This document shows positions 1-6,811 of a stretch of DNA of 64,000 bases, piece by piece. The DNA is from JAEUOS01 sp965279115 (lineage in GTDB: Bacteria > Pseudomonadota > Gammaproteobacteria > Burkholderiales > JAEUOS01): contig OZ257137.1 of the NCBI GenBank assembly GCA_965279115.1, positions 2,976,001 to 3,040,000 on the forward strand, given 5' to 3'. How positions within the stretch are numbered: the first letter of the stretch is position 1; every line of letters starts with the position of its first letter. The notes beneath the pieces are model-generated. The model was not told the origin of the DNA. It ran no database searches and saw only the letters and a list, made by a program, of their open reading frames with translations. A program made the position numbers and the translations under genes.

Positions 1-846
1 GATTGCTTCGCCAAGTCCACCGACCACCGAATGGTTTTCGGCAACCACAACCAGACGCCCTGTACGTTTGGCCTCTGCGACGATTGTCGCCTCGTCGAGC
101 GGCTTGATGGTGGGGCAATGCAGCACCGCCACATCGATCTTGTCAGTCGCCAGTAGGGCGGCAGCTTCCAGGGCGCGCATTGTCATGAGACCACTGGCGA
201 TCACCAGCACATCGGTGCCATCACGCAGGCGTTTTGCCTTGCCCAGCTCGAAGCGATAGTCGTAGTCGTTCAGTAGCAATGGGACTTGACCGCGCAGGAT
301 GCGCATGTAGACCGGGCCTTTGTGCGCCGCGATCTGCGGTACGGCTTCTTCGATGTCGAGAGCGTCGCATGGGTCAACGATGGTCAGACCTGGAATGCCG
401 CGCATCATGGCGATGTCGTCGGTCGCTTGATGGCTTGGACCGTATCCGGTTGTGAGCCCCGGAAGCGCGCAGCAGATTTTTACGTTGAGGCTTTCCTCGG
501 CGATCACCTGGTGAATGAAATCGTAGGCGCGCCGCGTGCCGAATACGGCATACGTGGTTGCGAAGGGCACCAGACCTTCCTTCGCCATTCCTCCCGCAGC
601 AGCCATGAGCAACTGCTCCGCCATACCCATCTGGAAAAAGCGCTCAGGGTAGGCCTGTGCGAATAGGTGCAGATCGGTGTATTTGGCAAGGTCGGCAGTC
701 AGTCCGACGACCTCCGGGTGGTTTGCCGCATACTCCACCAACGCCTTTCCGAAGGGGGCCGCCGTTACGCGTTGACCCTCGGAGGCAATCGACGCGATCA
801 TCGCCGAGGTGGTAAGGCGCGGCTTTTTGTCTACCACGGTGTTCAT
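1..846 (-). CDS. Transketolase, C-terminal subunit (partial, 3' end off window)
   Basis: This is the C-terminal half of a two-gene transketolase, carrying the pyrimidine-binding and C-terminal domains that pair with the neighbouring N-terminal subunit to bind thiamine diphosphate. The protein starts MNTVVDKKPR and shows the family segments FGKALVEYA, GLTADLAKYTDL, FFQMGMAEQ (with the Glu that activates the ThDP pyrimidine ring), GYGPSHQATDD and VVVAENHSVVGGLGEAI. The stop codon lies beyond the left edge. The ATG overlaps the TGA of the upstream N-subunit gene (ATGA), so the two are translationally coupled. Split transketolases beside catabolic genes often act on sugars other than pentose phosphates; the substrate cannot be read from the sequence. 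Confidence 0.9.
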   Translation of the reverse strand, partial: MNTVVDKKPRLTTSAMIASIASEGQRVTAAPFGKALVEYAANHPEVVGLTADLAKYTDLHLFAQAYPERFFQMGMAEQLLMAAAGGMAKEGLVPFATTYAVFGTRRAYDFIHQVIAEESLNVKICCALPGLTTGYGPSHQATDDIAMMRGIPGLTIVDPCDALDIEEAVPQIAAHKGPVYMRILRGQVPLLLNDYDYRFELGKAKRLRDGTDVLVIASGLMTMRALEAAALLATDKIDVAVLHCPTIKPLDEATIVAEAKRTGRLVVVAENHSVVGGLGEAI

Positions 847-1730
847 ACTGTGGCTCCTTCACGCTGCGCTGGGGATTGCGTTTGGTCAAGAATGTCGAGT
901 GCCATCGCCCACTCCGGCGGATCGACACGAATGAAATGGTTTTTCTCGCGCGATTCGAGGAACGGCACGCCTTTACCCATCAGAGTGTCAAACAGCACAA
1001 CACGCGGCTTTGGAGTCTTGAGTCCTCTAGCAGCGTCCAGCGCCACCAGAACTGCGGCGAGATCGTTGCCGTTCACGCGTTGTACGTGCCAGCCGAACGA
1101 TTCCCACTTTTCGGCCAGAGGTTCAAAGCTCAGGACTTTGGATGAGGGGCCGTCTGCCTGCTGGTTATTGATGTCTACCAGGCAGATGAGGTTGTCGAGG
1201 CCGTGGTGGGAGGCACCCATCGCCGCTTCCCAGGTTGCTCCCTCGTCAAGTTCGCCGTCTGACATCGAGTTATAGACAAAGGCGGAGTTTCTCTTGAATT
1301 TGAGGCCGAGAGCGATACCGACACCGATCGCAAGGCCTTGGCCCAGCGAGCCGCCAGAGATCTCCATGCCGGGCGTGTATGTGGCCATACCTGACATCGG
1401 CAGCCGGCTGTCGTCGCTGCCATAGGTTTCCAGTTCGCTCTCCGGAATCACGCCGGCTTCGATGAGTGCGGCGTAGTGAGCGATCGCATAGTGACCGTGT
1501 GACAAAAGGAAGCGGTCACGGCCTTCCCAGGTTGGTTCGTCCGGACGCAGATTCATCGCATGGCAATAGACCGCAGCAAGTACGTCTGCATAGCCCAGTG
1601 CCTGTCCGATGTATCCCTGGCCCTGAACTTCACCCATGCGCAACGCGTAGCGGCGGATGCGATATGCGCTGGCGGCGAGATCGACGAGTGGCTGATGATC
1701 TGCGTCAGCCATCGTTTGATGGATACTCAT
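843..1730 (-). CDS. Transketolase, N-terminal (ThDP diphosphate-binding) subunit
   Basis: About 295 aa if it starts at MSIHQTMAD; a further 30 codons are open upstream but do not look like the family, and an in-frame ATG at 1712 is another choice. Family hallmarks are GQGYIGQALGYADVLAAVY, RDRFLLSHGHYAIAHYAAL, GSLGQGLAIGVGIALGLK and the ThDP/Mg motif region SDGELDEGATWEAAM, followed by LVDINNQQADG. The usual GDGE motif reads SDGE here. It forms the active enzyme only with the overlapping downstream C-terminal subunit. The pair is transcribed divergently from the LysR gene, which is its likely regulator. Confidence 0.9.
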   Translation of the reverse strand: MSIHQTMADADHQPLVDLAASAYRIRRYALRMGEVQGQGYIGQALGYADVLAAVYCHAMNLRPDEPTWEGRDRFLLSHGHYAIAHYAALIEAGVIPESELETYGSDDSRLPMSGMATYTPGMEISGGSLGQGLAIGVGIALGLKFKRNSAFVYNSMSDGELDEGATWEAAMGASHHGLDNLICLVDINNQQADGPSSKVLSFEPLAEKWESFGWHVQRVNGNDLAAVLVALDAARGLKTPKPRVVLFDTLMGKGVPFLESREKNHFIRVDPPEWAMALDILDQTQSPAQREGATV

Positions 1731-1819
1731 GATCCAATCGCCGGAAGTGATTCCGCGGTACCCAGGTGGCAATGCTGCATTGAGACCACTCCCAAGAAGT
1801 AACGGGCCGGAGTATTCCA

Positions 1820-1875
1820 CCTTGCAAGGGGCAACAAAAGGGCCTACAGTTCAAGAGCACTTGAAACTTTTTCAA
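1820..1875. promoter_or_regulatory. Operator-like inverted repeats between the transketolase and LysR genes
   Basis: TTCAAG-AGCA-CTTGAA (1850-1865) is a perfect 6-bp inverted repeat. It overlaps a second one, TTGAA-ACTTT-TTCAA (1861-1875). A perfect palindrome, CCTTGCAAGG, lies at 1820-1829. The repeats end 14 nt before the LysR ATG. LysR proteins typically bind such dyads in the divergent intergenic region and autorepress; binding here is inferred. Confidence 0.5.
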
Positions 1876-1889
1876 ACTGGGTAAACCCT

Positions 1890-2777
1890 ATGCAGTTTCC
1901 ACCGTTCAAGGGAATACTCGCCTTCGACACCGTAGTGCGTCTCGGAAGTGTGAGCAGAGCGGCGGAAGAGCTCAATCTGACGGTTTCCGCGGTCAGCCAT
2001 CAGCTGGCGCACTTGGAAGCTTTTGTTGAACGTCGCCTGCTCGAGAGGTCATCCCGTGGCGTGACGCTGACTATTCATGGCGAGCGCTTTCATCAGGACA
2101 TTTCGGGTGCTCTGACATTGTTGGCCGTCGCTGCTCAGAACGTGCGTTCGGGTGATACCAACGAGGTGCTTCGGATTCACTCCGTGCCATCATTTGCAGG
2201 CCTCTGGCTTATGCCGCGATTGCCTGCATTTCGGACGCTGCATCCGAATCTGCGGGTACATCTCAGGGCCTCGCATGGTGATGCGGATTTCTCGCGCGGC
2301 GAGGTGGACGTTGATATCCGGTATGGAGCAACGATTCAGGGGCGCGATCTTCACGTTGAGACGCTATACGCCGAGGAAATCATGCCAATGGCCAGCCCGG
2401 CCCTGAAAGCAAGATTGAACATCAAGACGCCTGAGGACCTGGTCAACCAAGACTTGATTCGTTCCGAAGTCACCCTGATTCAATGGCCGCATTGGTTCGC
2501 GGCTCACGGCGTCCCACAAGGCCCGAGCAGCTACATTTTGTCTTTCGATCGAACATCAATGGTGCTCGACGCAGCAATTCAGGGCTTGGGGATTGCTTTG
2601 GACAGCCATCGAACCGCAGAACGGGCGCTTCAGAGCGGCCAGTTAGTGCCTATATTTGAGGACCGCAAGGGCATCCCGGTGCGTGCTCATCATTTGGTGT
2701 GCCCAAGAGGGCACTCGAAGTGGGATGCGGTCGAGAAATTCAGGTTGTGGCTGAGGGAAGAGGTTTCCAAGTCTTAG
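1890..2777 (+). CDS. LysR family transcriptional regulator (GcvA-like)
   Basis: 295 aa, full family length. An N-terminal winged helix-turn-helix spans about residues 5-65, with the recognition segment SVSRAAEELNLTVSAVSHQ, followed by a linker helix and a periplasmic-binding-protein-like effector domain (about 90-290). The segment LNLTVSAVSHQLAHLE is typical of the GcvA subgroup. The gene is divergent from the split transketolase pair and convergent with the nitrile hydratase-like operon. Dyads just upstream of its start fit autoregulation and control of the transketolase genes. The effector is unknown. Confidence 0.9.
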   Translation: MQFPPFKGILAFDTVVRLGSVSRAAEELNLTVSAVSHQLAHLEAFVERRLLERSSRGVTLTIHGERFHQDISGALTLLAVAAQNVRSGDTNEVLRIHSVPSFAGLWLMPRLPAFRTLHPNLRVHLRASHGDADFSRGEVDVDIRYGATIQGRDLHVETLYAEEIMPMASPALKARLNIKTPEDLVNQDLIRSEVTLIQWPHWFAAHGVPQGPSSYILSFDRTSMVLDAAIQGLGIALDSHRTAERALQSGQLVPIFEDRKGIPVRAHHLVCPRGHSKWDAVEKFRLWLREEVSKS

Positions 2778-2781
2778 TACT

Positions 2782-2802
2782 GTGTGCGCAATCTGCGCAC
2801 AC
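2782..2802. terminator. Perfect 9-bp stem-loop after the LysR gene
   Basis: Arms GTGTGCGCA (2782-2790) and TGCGCACAC (2794-2802) flank a three-base ATC loop. The hairpin begins five bases after the LysR stop codon, between two convergent operons. There is no T tract on either strand, so it is either a weak bidirectional terminator/mRNA-stabilising hairpin or a protein-binding dyad. Confidence 0.5.
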
Positions 2803-2889
2803 GAGTGCGGCGAGAGCTAGTGAAGCAGGGGCTACGGAAATCCTCTCAAGAAATGCCTCGGCGAAGAACGGTTTCGCCGCAAGGTAAGG

Positions 2890-3537
2890 CTAGGCTGCTG
2901 GAATCTTGGGCAGATCAGCCCCAACCAGACTATCCCTGGATATCAGCGAAACCAGTTGTTCCTCGGTCATTCCATCAGTGCCGGCGGGACGCATTGGCAG
3001 CACCATCCAGCGGTAATCCGCAGTGCTGTCGACCACGCGAATTTCGGTCGAGTCGTGAAGCTTGACACCCCATTCGGCCAACAGATTGCGCGGATCCCTG
3101 ACCGCGCGGCCGCGGTAAGCGGCTGACTTGTACCAATCGGGCGGATAACCAAGCAGCTTGCGCGGATAGCAGGAGCAAAGCGTGCAAACGACCAGGTGAT
3201 GGGTTGTTGGCGTGTTTTCCAGGACACCCAATGGTGGTGCGCCCACCATGGAGTACCCCATCGCCTCGGCGGCAGCCGTTCCGTCTTCAAGCAGCAGTTG
3301 CCGATAGTCGCGATCCAGCCACGCTTTGACAACCATTCGCGCGCCATGCTGGGGATTGGCCTTTTCGGTATCCGCGCGAGTGGTCTCCAATTCTTCAAGC
3401 GTGAGAATGCCCTTGGCAACGAGAATCTGCGTGAGCCGCTCAAGAGTGCGATAGCTTTCCGGTGCGGGATAGTGATGACGGTGATCATGGCCATGTTCGT
3501 GGTCATGATCATGGTCATGGTGGTGATTTCCTGTCAT
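2890..3537 (-). CDS. Nitrile hydratase alpha / thiocyanate hydrolase gamma-type subunit (cobalt type)
   Basis: 215 aa from the ATG at 3537, which has a good AAAGGG ribosome site. It carries the metal-claw motif VCTLCSC (Cys118, Cys121, Ser122, Cys123); Thr after the first Cys is the signature of the cobalt class. The claw is followed by YPRK rather than the YPW/TAW of ordinary Co nitrile hydratases; I recall thiocyanate hydrolase gamma also having Pro-Arg here, which would favour an anionic substrate (recollection, not checked). The N-terminus is a run of about 20 His/Asp/Glu residues that could help capture metal. The gene is last in the operon, overlapping the upstream subunit by one base (TGATG). 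It should hydrate a nitrile to an amide or hydrolyse thiocyanate. Confidence 0.88.
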   Translation of the reverse strand: MTGNHHHDHDHDHEHGHDHRHHYPAPESYRTLERLTQILVAKGILTLEELETTRADTEKANPQHGARMVVKAWLDRDYRQLLLEDGTAAAEAMGYSMVGAPPLGVLENTPTTHHLVVCTLCSCYPRKLLGYPPDWYKSAAYRGRAVRDPRNLLAEWGVKLHDSTEIRVVDSTADYRWMVLPMRPAGTDGMTEEQLVSLISRDSLVGADLPKIPAA

Positions 3538-3851
3538 CACGCGACCCTTTCGATCCAGTGTTCGTATATCTCTACCAAGAGGGTTTCGTTGCGGGGCGCT
3601 TCGCTTTCCCAGATTTCGTCGAATCGGATTGCAACGTGATACAAGTGCCGGTTCTCCGCTGGCCTGCGAAATGCCAATTTTTCCGGGTTCGGGAACGCGC
3701 CGACATGTCGGCTGATCGAGCCGATGCAACCTCTTACGTAAGCCGGCGTCCGAATATGACATGGCCCCTCTTCTTCAGGCCACCTCTGAGCAATTCGCAC
3801 CAGATCTCCCGGCTTGTACAAAGCAGGCGATGCTTCGTGGACCGAACTCAT
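3537..3851 (-). CDS. Nitrile hydratase beta C-terminal half (thiocyanate hydrolase alpha-like) as a separate gene
   Basis: 104 aa from the ATG at 3851, which overlaps the stop of the preceding gene by ATGA; a longer upstream start is open but less likely. The protein is the SH3-like barrel that normally forms the C-terminal half of the nitrile hydratase beta subunit: PGDLVRI, then CHIRTPAYVRGCIGSI, YHVAIRFDEIWE and a VEIYEHWIE ending. Arg34/Arg40 in HIRTPAYVRG match the strictly conserved beta-subunit arginine region that contacts the oxidised claw cysteines. With the genes on either side it makes the N-half, C-half, alpha order known for thiocyanate hydrolase (scnB-scnA-scnC) and related three-subunit enzymes. 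Confidence 0.82.
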   Translation of the reverse strand: MSSVHEASPALYKPGDLVRIAQRWPEEEGPCHIRTPAYVRGCIGSISRHVGAFPNPEKLAFRRPAENRHLYHVAIRFDEIWESEAPRNETLLVEIYEHWIERVA

Positions 3852-4156
3852 GTCAGATCCTTGGCTTCGATGATTCCCTTCTCCATCAGAATCATCGTGA
3901 TGGAGCGAAGCCATCGCTCGTAATACTGCAGCTGGGCGTATTCGTCGCGAGGAATGGCCTCGACACCTCTGCGCAACTCGTCCGTGAGCAGTATTTTTTT
4001 CGCGCCCAGGACAACGCGCAAAGCATCCATGCGGGCCCCGAAATCGTCATGGTCCAGCGTTTCATCATCCTTGCAGATTGGCTGGTTCGCATATTCGTCC
4101 AGCCCGCCTATATCATGAGGTCCTACAGACGGCGGGCGATTCTGTTGGGTAGTCAT
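3848..4156 (-). CDS. Nitrile hydratase beta N-terminal half (thiocyanate hydrolase beta-like) as a separate gene
   Basis: 102 aa from the ATG at 4156 (MTTQQNRPP); an open extension to 4237 would overlap the amidase and lacks family similarity. It has the beta-subunit N-terminal signature HDIGGLDEY and the helical segment LTDELRRGVEAIPRDEYAQLQYYERWL, where Arg62 aligns with the conserved catalytic-site arginine of beta subunits (Arg52 in the Pseudonocardia enzyme). It stops where the linker to the C-terminal half would begin, and the next gene supplies that half. Short proteins like this are sometimes called nitrile hydratase accessory protein; the HD-GG start and gene order favour a structural subunit. 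Confidence 0.78.
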   Translation of the reverse strand: MTTQQNRPPSVGPHDIGGLDEYANQPICKDDETLDHDDFGARMDALRVVLGAKKILLTDELRRGVEAIPRDEYAQLQYYERWLRSITMILMEKGIIEAKDLT

Positions 4157-4172
4157 TTTTGTATCCGCGGTG

Positions 4173-5570
4173 TCAGGGAAGAAACGACGGGCGAACGGAT
4201 TTCCAGTCTGTTGCCATCTCGTATTGATGGGCCACATTCAAGACGGAAACCTCATCAAAAAGCGGTCCGGCAAATTGGATCGACAAGGGAAGTCCGTTCG
4301 AGGTGAAGCCGGCGCGAGTTGCCAGCGCGGGGTTGCCGGAAATATTGAAAGCGGCAGCGTAGCCCAAATTCCAGAATAGCCCTTCCGGCGCACGTTTTTC
4401 CAGGCGTCCGGGGGGCTCGGACATTGGGAGTGCCAGAACATCGCATTCATTCCAGATGGCCTGAAACTGGGCAGCCAGAATCTTTCGCTGGCGGTGTGCA
4501 TTCAGATAGTGCTCGCCGGAGATCAAGGCCCCGCCAAAGACGCGGATGCGAAAGGCTTCGCCCAACAGTTCAGGTGTGTCGCGAAGTGCTTGTGCGTGAG
4601 AGGAAAACAATTCGACTGCGGCAATGACTTTCTTGGCGTCTTCGAAAGACTGAAGCTTCGGCGGCTCGACCTTTACGATCTTTGCGCCCAGCTTCTGCAA
4701 CACCTTGAGTGCGTCAAGAATAGCGGTGTGCAGAACATCGGAGGCGGGGTGTTCGCTTTCAAACCAGCTGTAAGGGACGCCGACTCGTCGGCCGCTCAAG
4801 GGTTGGTCAAGATTCGCGCTGTAGTTCGGGATCTGATGTTGGGCGCTCGTATTGTCCAGCGGGTCGTAGCCAGCGATCTCTTGAAGAATCAAGGCAACGT
4901 CCTCGGCGCTCCACGCCAGTGGGCCGACATGATCTTGCGAGAATGAATTTGCAATGACCCCTCGTTTGCTGACCAGGCCATAGGTGGGCTTCAATCCGGT
5001 AATGCCATTGGCAGCGGCAGGCCCTCTGATAGATCCCCCTGTGTCAGTGCCAACGCCGCCCAGCGCAAAACCTGCGGCGATTCCTGCTGCCGTGCCGGAT
5101 GAAGAGCCGGATGGGTCGTGCGAGAGACTCCAGGGATTTCGTGCCGGCTTGCTGAGAATGTCCCATGAGGGGCCTCCATGGGCGAATTCCCATGTCGTCG
5201 ACTTGCCCAGAAGGATTCCTCCTGCCTGTTTGAGTCGAGCAGCCACCGGGGCGTCTTCCTTGGGCACGTGGGATTCCAGACTTCTCGACTGTGCTGCCGT
5301 CCGAATTCCTTTTGTCTCGATGACATCCTTGAGCGTGTACGGAATACCGCATAACGCTCCCTTGCCTTCGCCCGCGTCGGTCCGGTTGTCAAAGGCGGCG
5401 GCTTCTTGCAGCGCAGAGTCCCTGGTCAATTGCGCGAAGGTTCCGAGATCGTTTTCGCGGGCGTCGATGTTGGTCAGACACGCTTGGACGAGTTGCGTTG
5501 CGCTGACCTTTCTGTCTTTGAGAAGCCTTCTTGCTTCCGCCAAGGTGGGCACGGGCGTGTTCAGGCTCAT
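4173..5570 (-). CDS. Amidase signature enzyme (AtzE/GatA-like)
   Basis: 465 aa. It has the Ser-cisSer-Lys triad: Lys81 in TLKDVIETKG, Ser156 in PSGSSSGTAAG and Ser180 in TDTGGSIRGPAA. The spacings (75 and 24 residues) equal those in fatty acid amide hydrolase. The enzyme hydrolyses a carboxamide to acid and ammonia, the step after nitrile hydration. It has a strong AAAGGAG ribosome site and overlaps the upstream small gene by ATGA. That partner resembles AtzG, which forms a complex with the AtzE amidase, so this is more likely a GatA-derived two-component amidohydrolase than a free-standing amidase. It lies 16 nt ahead of the three-subunit nitrile hydratase genes in one operon. Confidence 0.9.
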   Translation of the reverse strand: MSLNTPVPTLAEARRLLKDRKVSATQLVQACLTNIDARENDLGTFAQLTRDSALQEAAAFDNRTDAGEGKGALCGIPYTLKDVIETKGIRTAAQSRSLESHVPKEDAPVAARLKQAGGILLGKSTTWEFAHGGPSWDILSKPARNPWSLSHDPSGSSSGTAAGIAAGFALGGVGTDTGGSIRGPAAANGITGLKPTYGLVSKRGVIANSFSQDHVGPLAWSAEDVALILQEIAGYDPLDNTSAQHQIPNYSANLDQPLSGRRVGVPYSWFESEHPASDVLHTAILDALKVLQKLGAKIVKVEPPKLQSFEDAKKVIAAVELFSSHAQALRDTPELLGEAFRIRVFGGALISGEHYLNAHRQRKILAAQFQAIWNECDVLALPMSEPPGRLEKRAPEGLFWNLGYAAAFNISGNPALATRAGFTSNGLPLSIQFAGPLFDEVSVLNVAHQYEMATDWKSVRPSFLP

Positions 5571-5773
5571 GCGCGCTCCTTTAGCACGTCATCCGCCATG
5601 AATTTGAAGGCGGGGTCGTCTGACCAGGATAGCGACTTCGGCAACCGGTTCGCTATCTCAAGCAGCGCCCTGGAGCTTCGCACGATTTCGTCGCTGTACG
5701 GAGGTTGGACGGGCAGACCGGCCAACCTTGCCAACACGAGGATTTCCTCGTCGGAAATATTCAAATCGGACAT
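5567..5773 (-). CDS. AtzG/GatC-like small subunit (DUF4089-type)
   Basis: 68 aa, beginning MSDLNISDEEILVLARLAGLP, with a GatC-like helical start and an AAGGA ribosome site. AtzG, the GatC-derived partner of the AtzE amidohydrolase, has the same length and lies beside its amidase gene, as here (ATGA overlap). It probably wraps around and stabilises the downstream amidase; it has no catalytic motif of its own. The assignment rests on size, gene context and the N-terminal pattern, not on an alignment. Confidence 0.68.
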   Translation of the reverse strand: MSDLNISDEEILVLARLAGLPVQPPYSDEIVRSSRALLEIANRLPKSLSWSDDPAFKFMADDVLKERA

Positions 5774-5834
5774 GTCGTCCTTTCGGTAGGCGGATGCATC
5801 GTCTGCTCGACGGATTGGAAGTTGAATTGCGATA

Positions 5835-6707
5835 TCACGGCTGCCAACCGCTTGCGGAAGATATCTGCTCGCTTGCGGCTTTGAGTTGCCTGACCGCGTC
5901 TGACGTCGGGGAGAAATCGAGCTTGTCTATTTCACCCATGATTGTTATGGCGGCGATGATTCCACCCAGATGATCAAGGACCGGTGCAGACATCGTTGTG
6001 TAGTCGGGAAGGAACGATCCCTTGCAAACGCTATAACCGTTCTCCCGGATACGCTTGATGAGGGCCTTTACTTCAGGCATCGAATTCGGAATGTCTGCCT
6101 TGTTCAAACGGGTGGGGTGGGCTTTCAGATGTTTCAGTTCATCGCGCACCATCGAGTCGGTCATGTGCTCCGGCAGATGCGCAAGAAAATTCCGGCCAAG
6201 TGCCGAAGTGAGCAAAGTCAGCACCGCGCCTGCCCTGAGCTCCATGAGCGGCGGGCTCTTGATGCTCTCAACGCGATAGACCATCGTTGGCCCCTTGTTA
6301 CCCCAGACCCCCAAGAACACCGAATAGTTTGTCCTGCGACAGAGATCGGCCATGACGGGGCGGGCAACTTTGTGCACATCAAATTGGTGCACGGCGGCAA
6401 GACCCAGTTTCAGCGCATATGGACCGAGTCCATAAAAGCCGGTATCCCCTTCCTGGGTCGCCATGCCTACGTTGAGGAAACTCACAAGGTAGTTATGCAC
6501 GTTGGCGACCGGCATGGAACATCGCTCGGCAACCGTTCTGAGTGGTATGGGTTGGCCCGACTGGGCGAGGGCGTCAATGATGCGAAAACCGATCTCGATG
6601 GACTGGATTCCTCTTCGCGTTGACGCCCCAGTGCCGCCTGGCAGGCCACTCTTTTCAAGACGCGGACGACCGCGGGAGGACGGAGGTTTGGGATTGTTTG
6701 CGCTCAT
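5835..6707 (-). CDS. IclR family transcriptional regulator
   Basis: About 290 aa from the ATG at 6707; a GTG at 6713 is the alternative start. It carries a basic N-terminal tail (SRGRPRLEK), a winged helix-turn-helix around residues 35-95 (IPLRTVAERCSMPVANVHNYL) and a C-terminal effector domain with FLGVWGNKGPTMVYRVES and GGIIAAITIMG. It is divergent from the two-subunit nitrile hydratase operon and stands directly upstream of the AtzG-like/amidase/three-subunit operon, so it could control both. The dyad at 6774-6801 is the natural binding site to test. Confidence 0.92.
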   Translation of the reverse strand: MSANNPKPPSSRGRPRLEKSGLPGGTGASTRRGIQSIEIGFRIIDALAQSGQPIPLRTVAERCSMPVANVHNYLVSFLNVGMATQEGDTGFYGLGPYALKLGLAAVHQFDVHKVARPVMADLCRRTNYSVFLGVWGNKGPTMVYRVESIKSPPLMELRAGAVLTLLTSALGRNFLAHLPEHMTDSMVRDELKHLKAHPTRLNKADIPNSMPEVKALIKRIRENGYSVCKGSFLPDYTTMSAPVLDHLGGIIAAITIMGEIDKLDFSPTSDAVRQLKAASEQISSASGWQP

Positions 6708-6761
6708 GTCCACATTGTAGATGCCCCCATTTGGGGCCTCTTGGTGGTGCGTATGAGAAGC

Positions 6762-6801
6762 TTGACGGCATTGGATAATAGTATATATTTATTACATTAT
6801 C
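6762..6801 (+). promoter_or_regulatory. Promoter and dyad operator of the nitrile hydratase operon
   Basis: A -35 box TTGACG (6762-6767) and a -10 box TATATT (6784-6789), 16 bp apart, point at the nitrile hydratase alpha gene. An inverted repeat, GATAAT (6774-6779) and ATTATC (6796-6801), brackets the -10 box. Such placement fits a repressor, most simply the divergent IclR protein. A G/C-rich imperfect repeat, GCCCCC...GGGGCC (6723-6738), lies nearer the IclR start. The region is notably AT-rich. Confidence 0.6.
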
Positions 6802-6811
6802 AAACAACAGA

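Noticed and set aside
3848..4156. Nitrile hydratase accessory/activator protein
   Set aside because: Possible by size, but the HD-GG N-terminal signature, the conserved active-site Arg and the order before a C-half gene fit a split beta subunit better.
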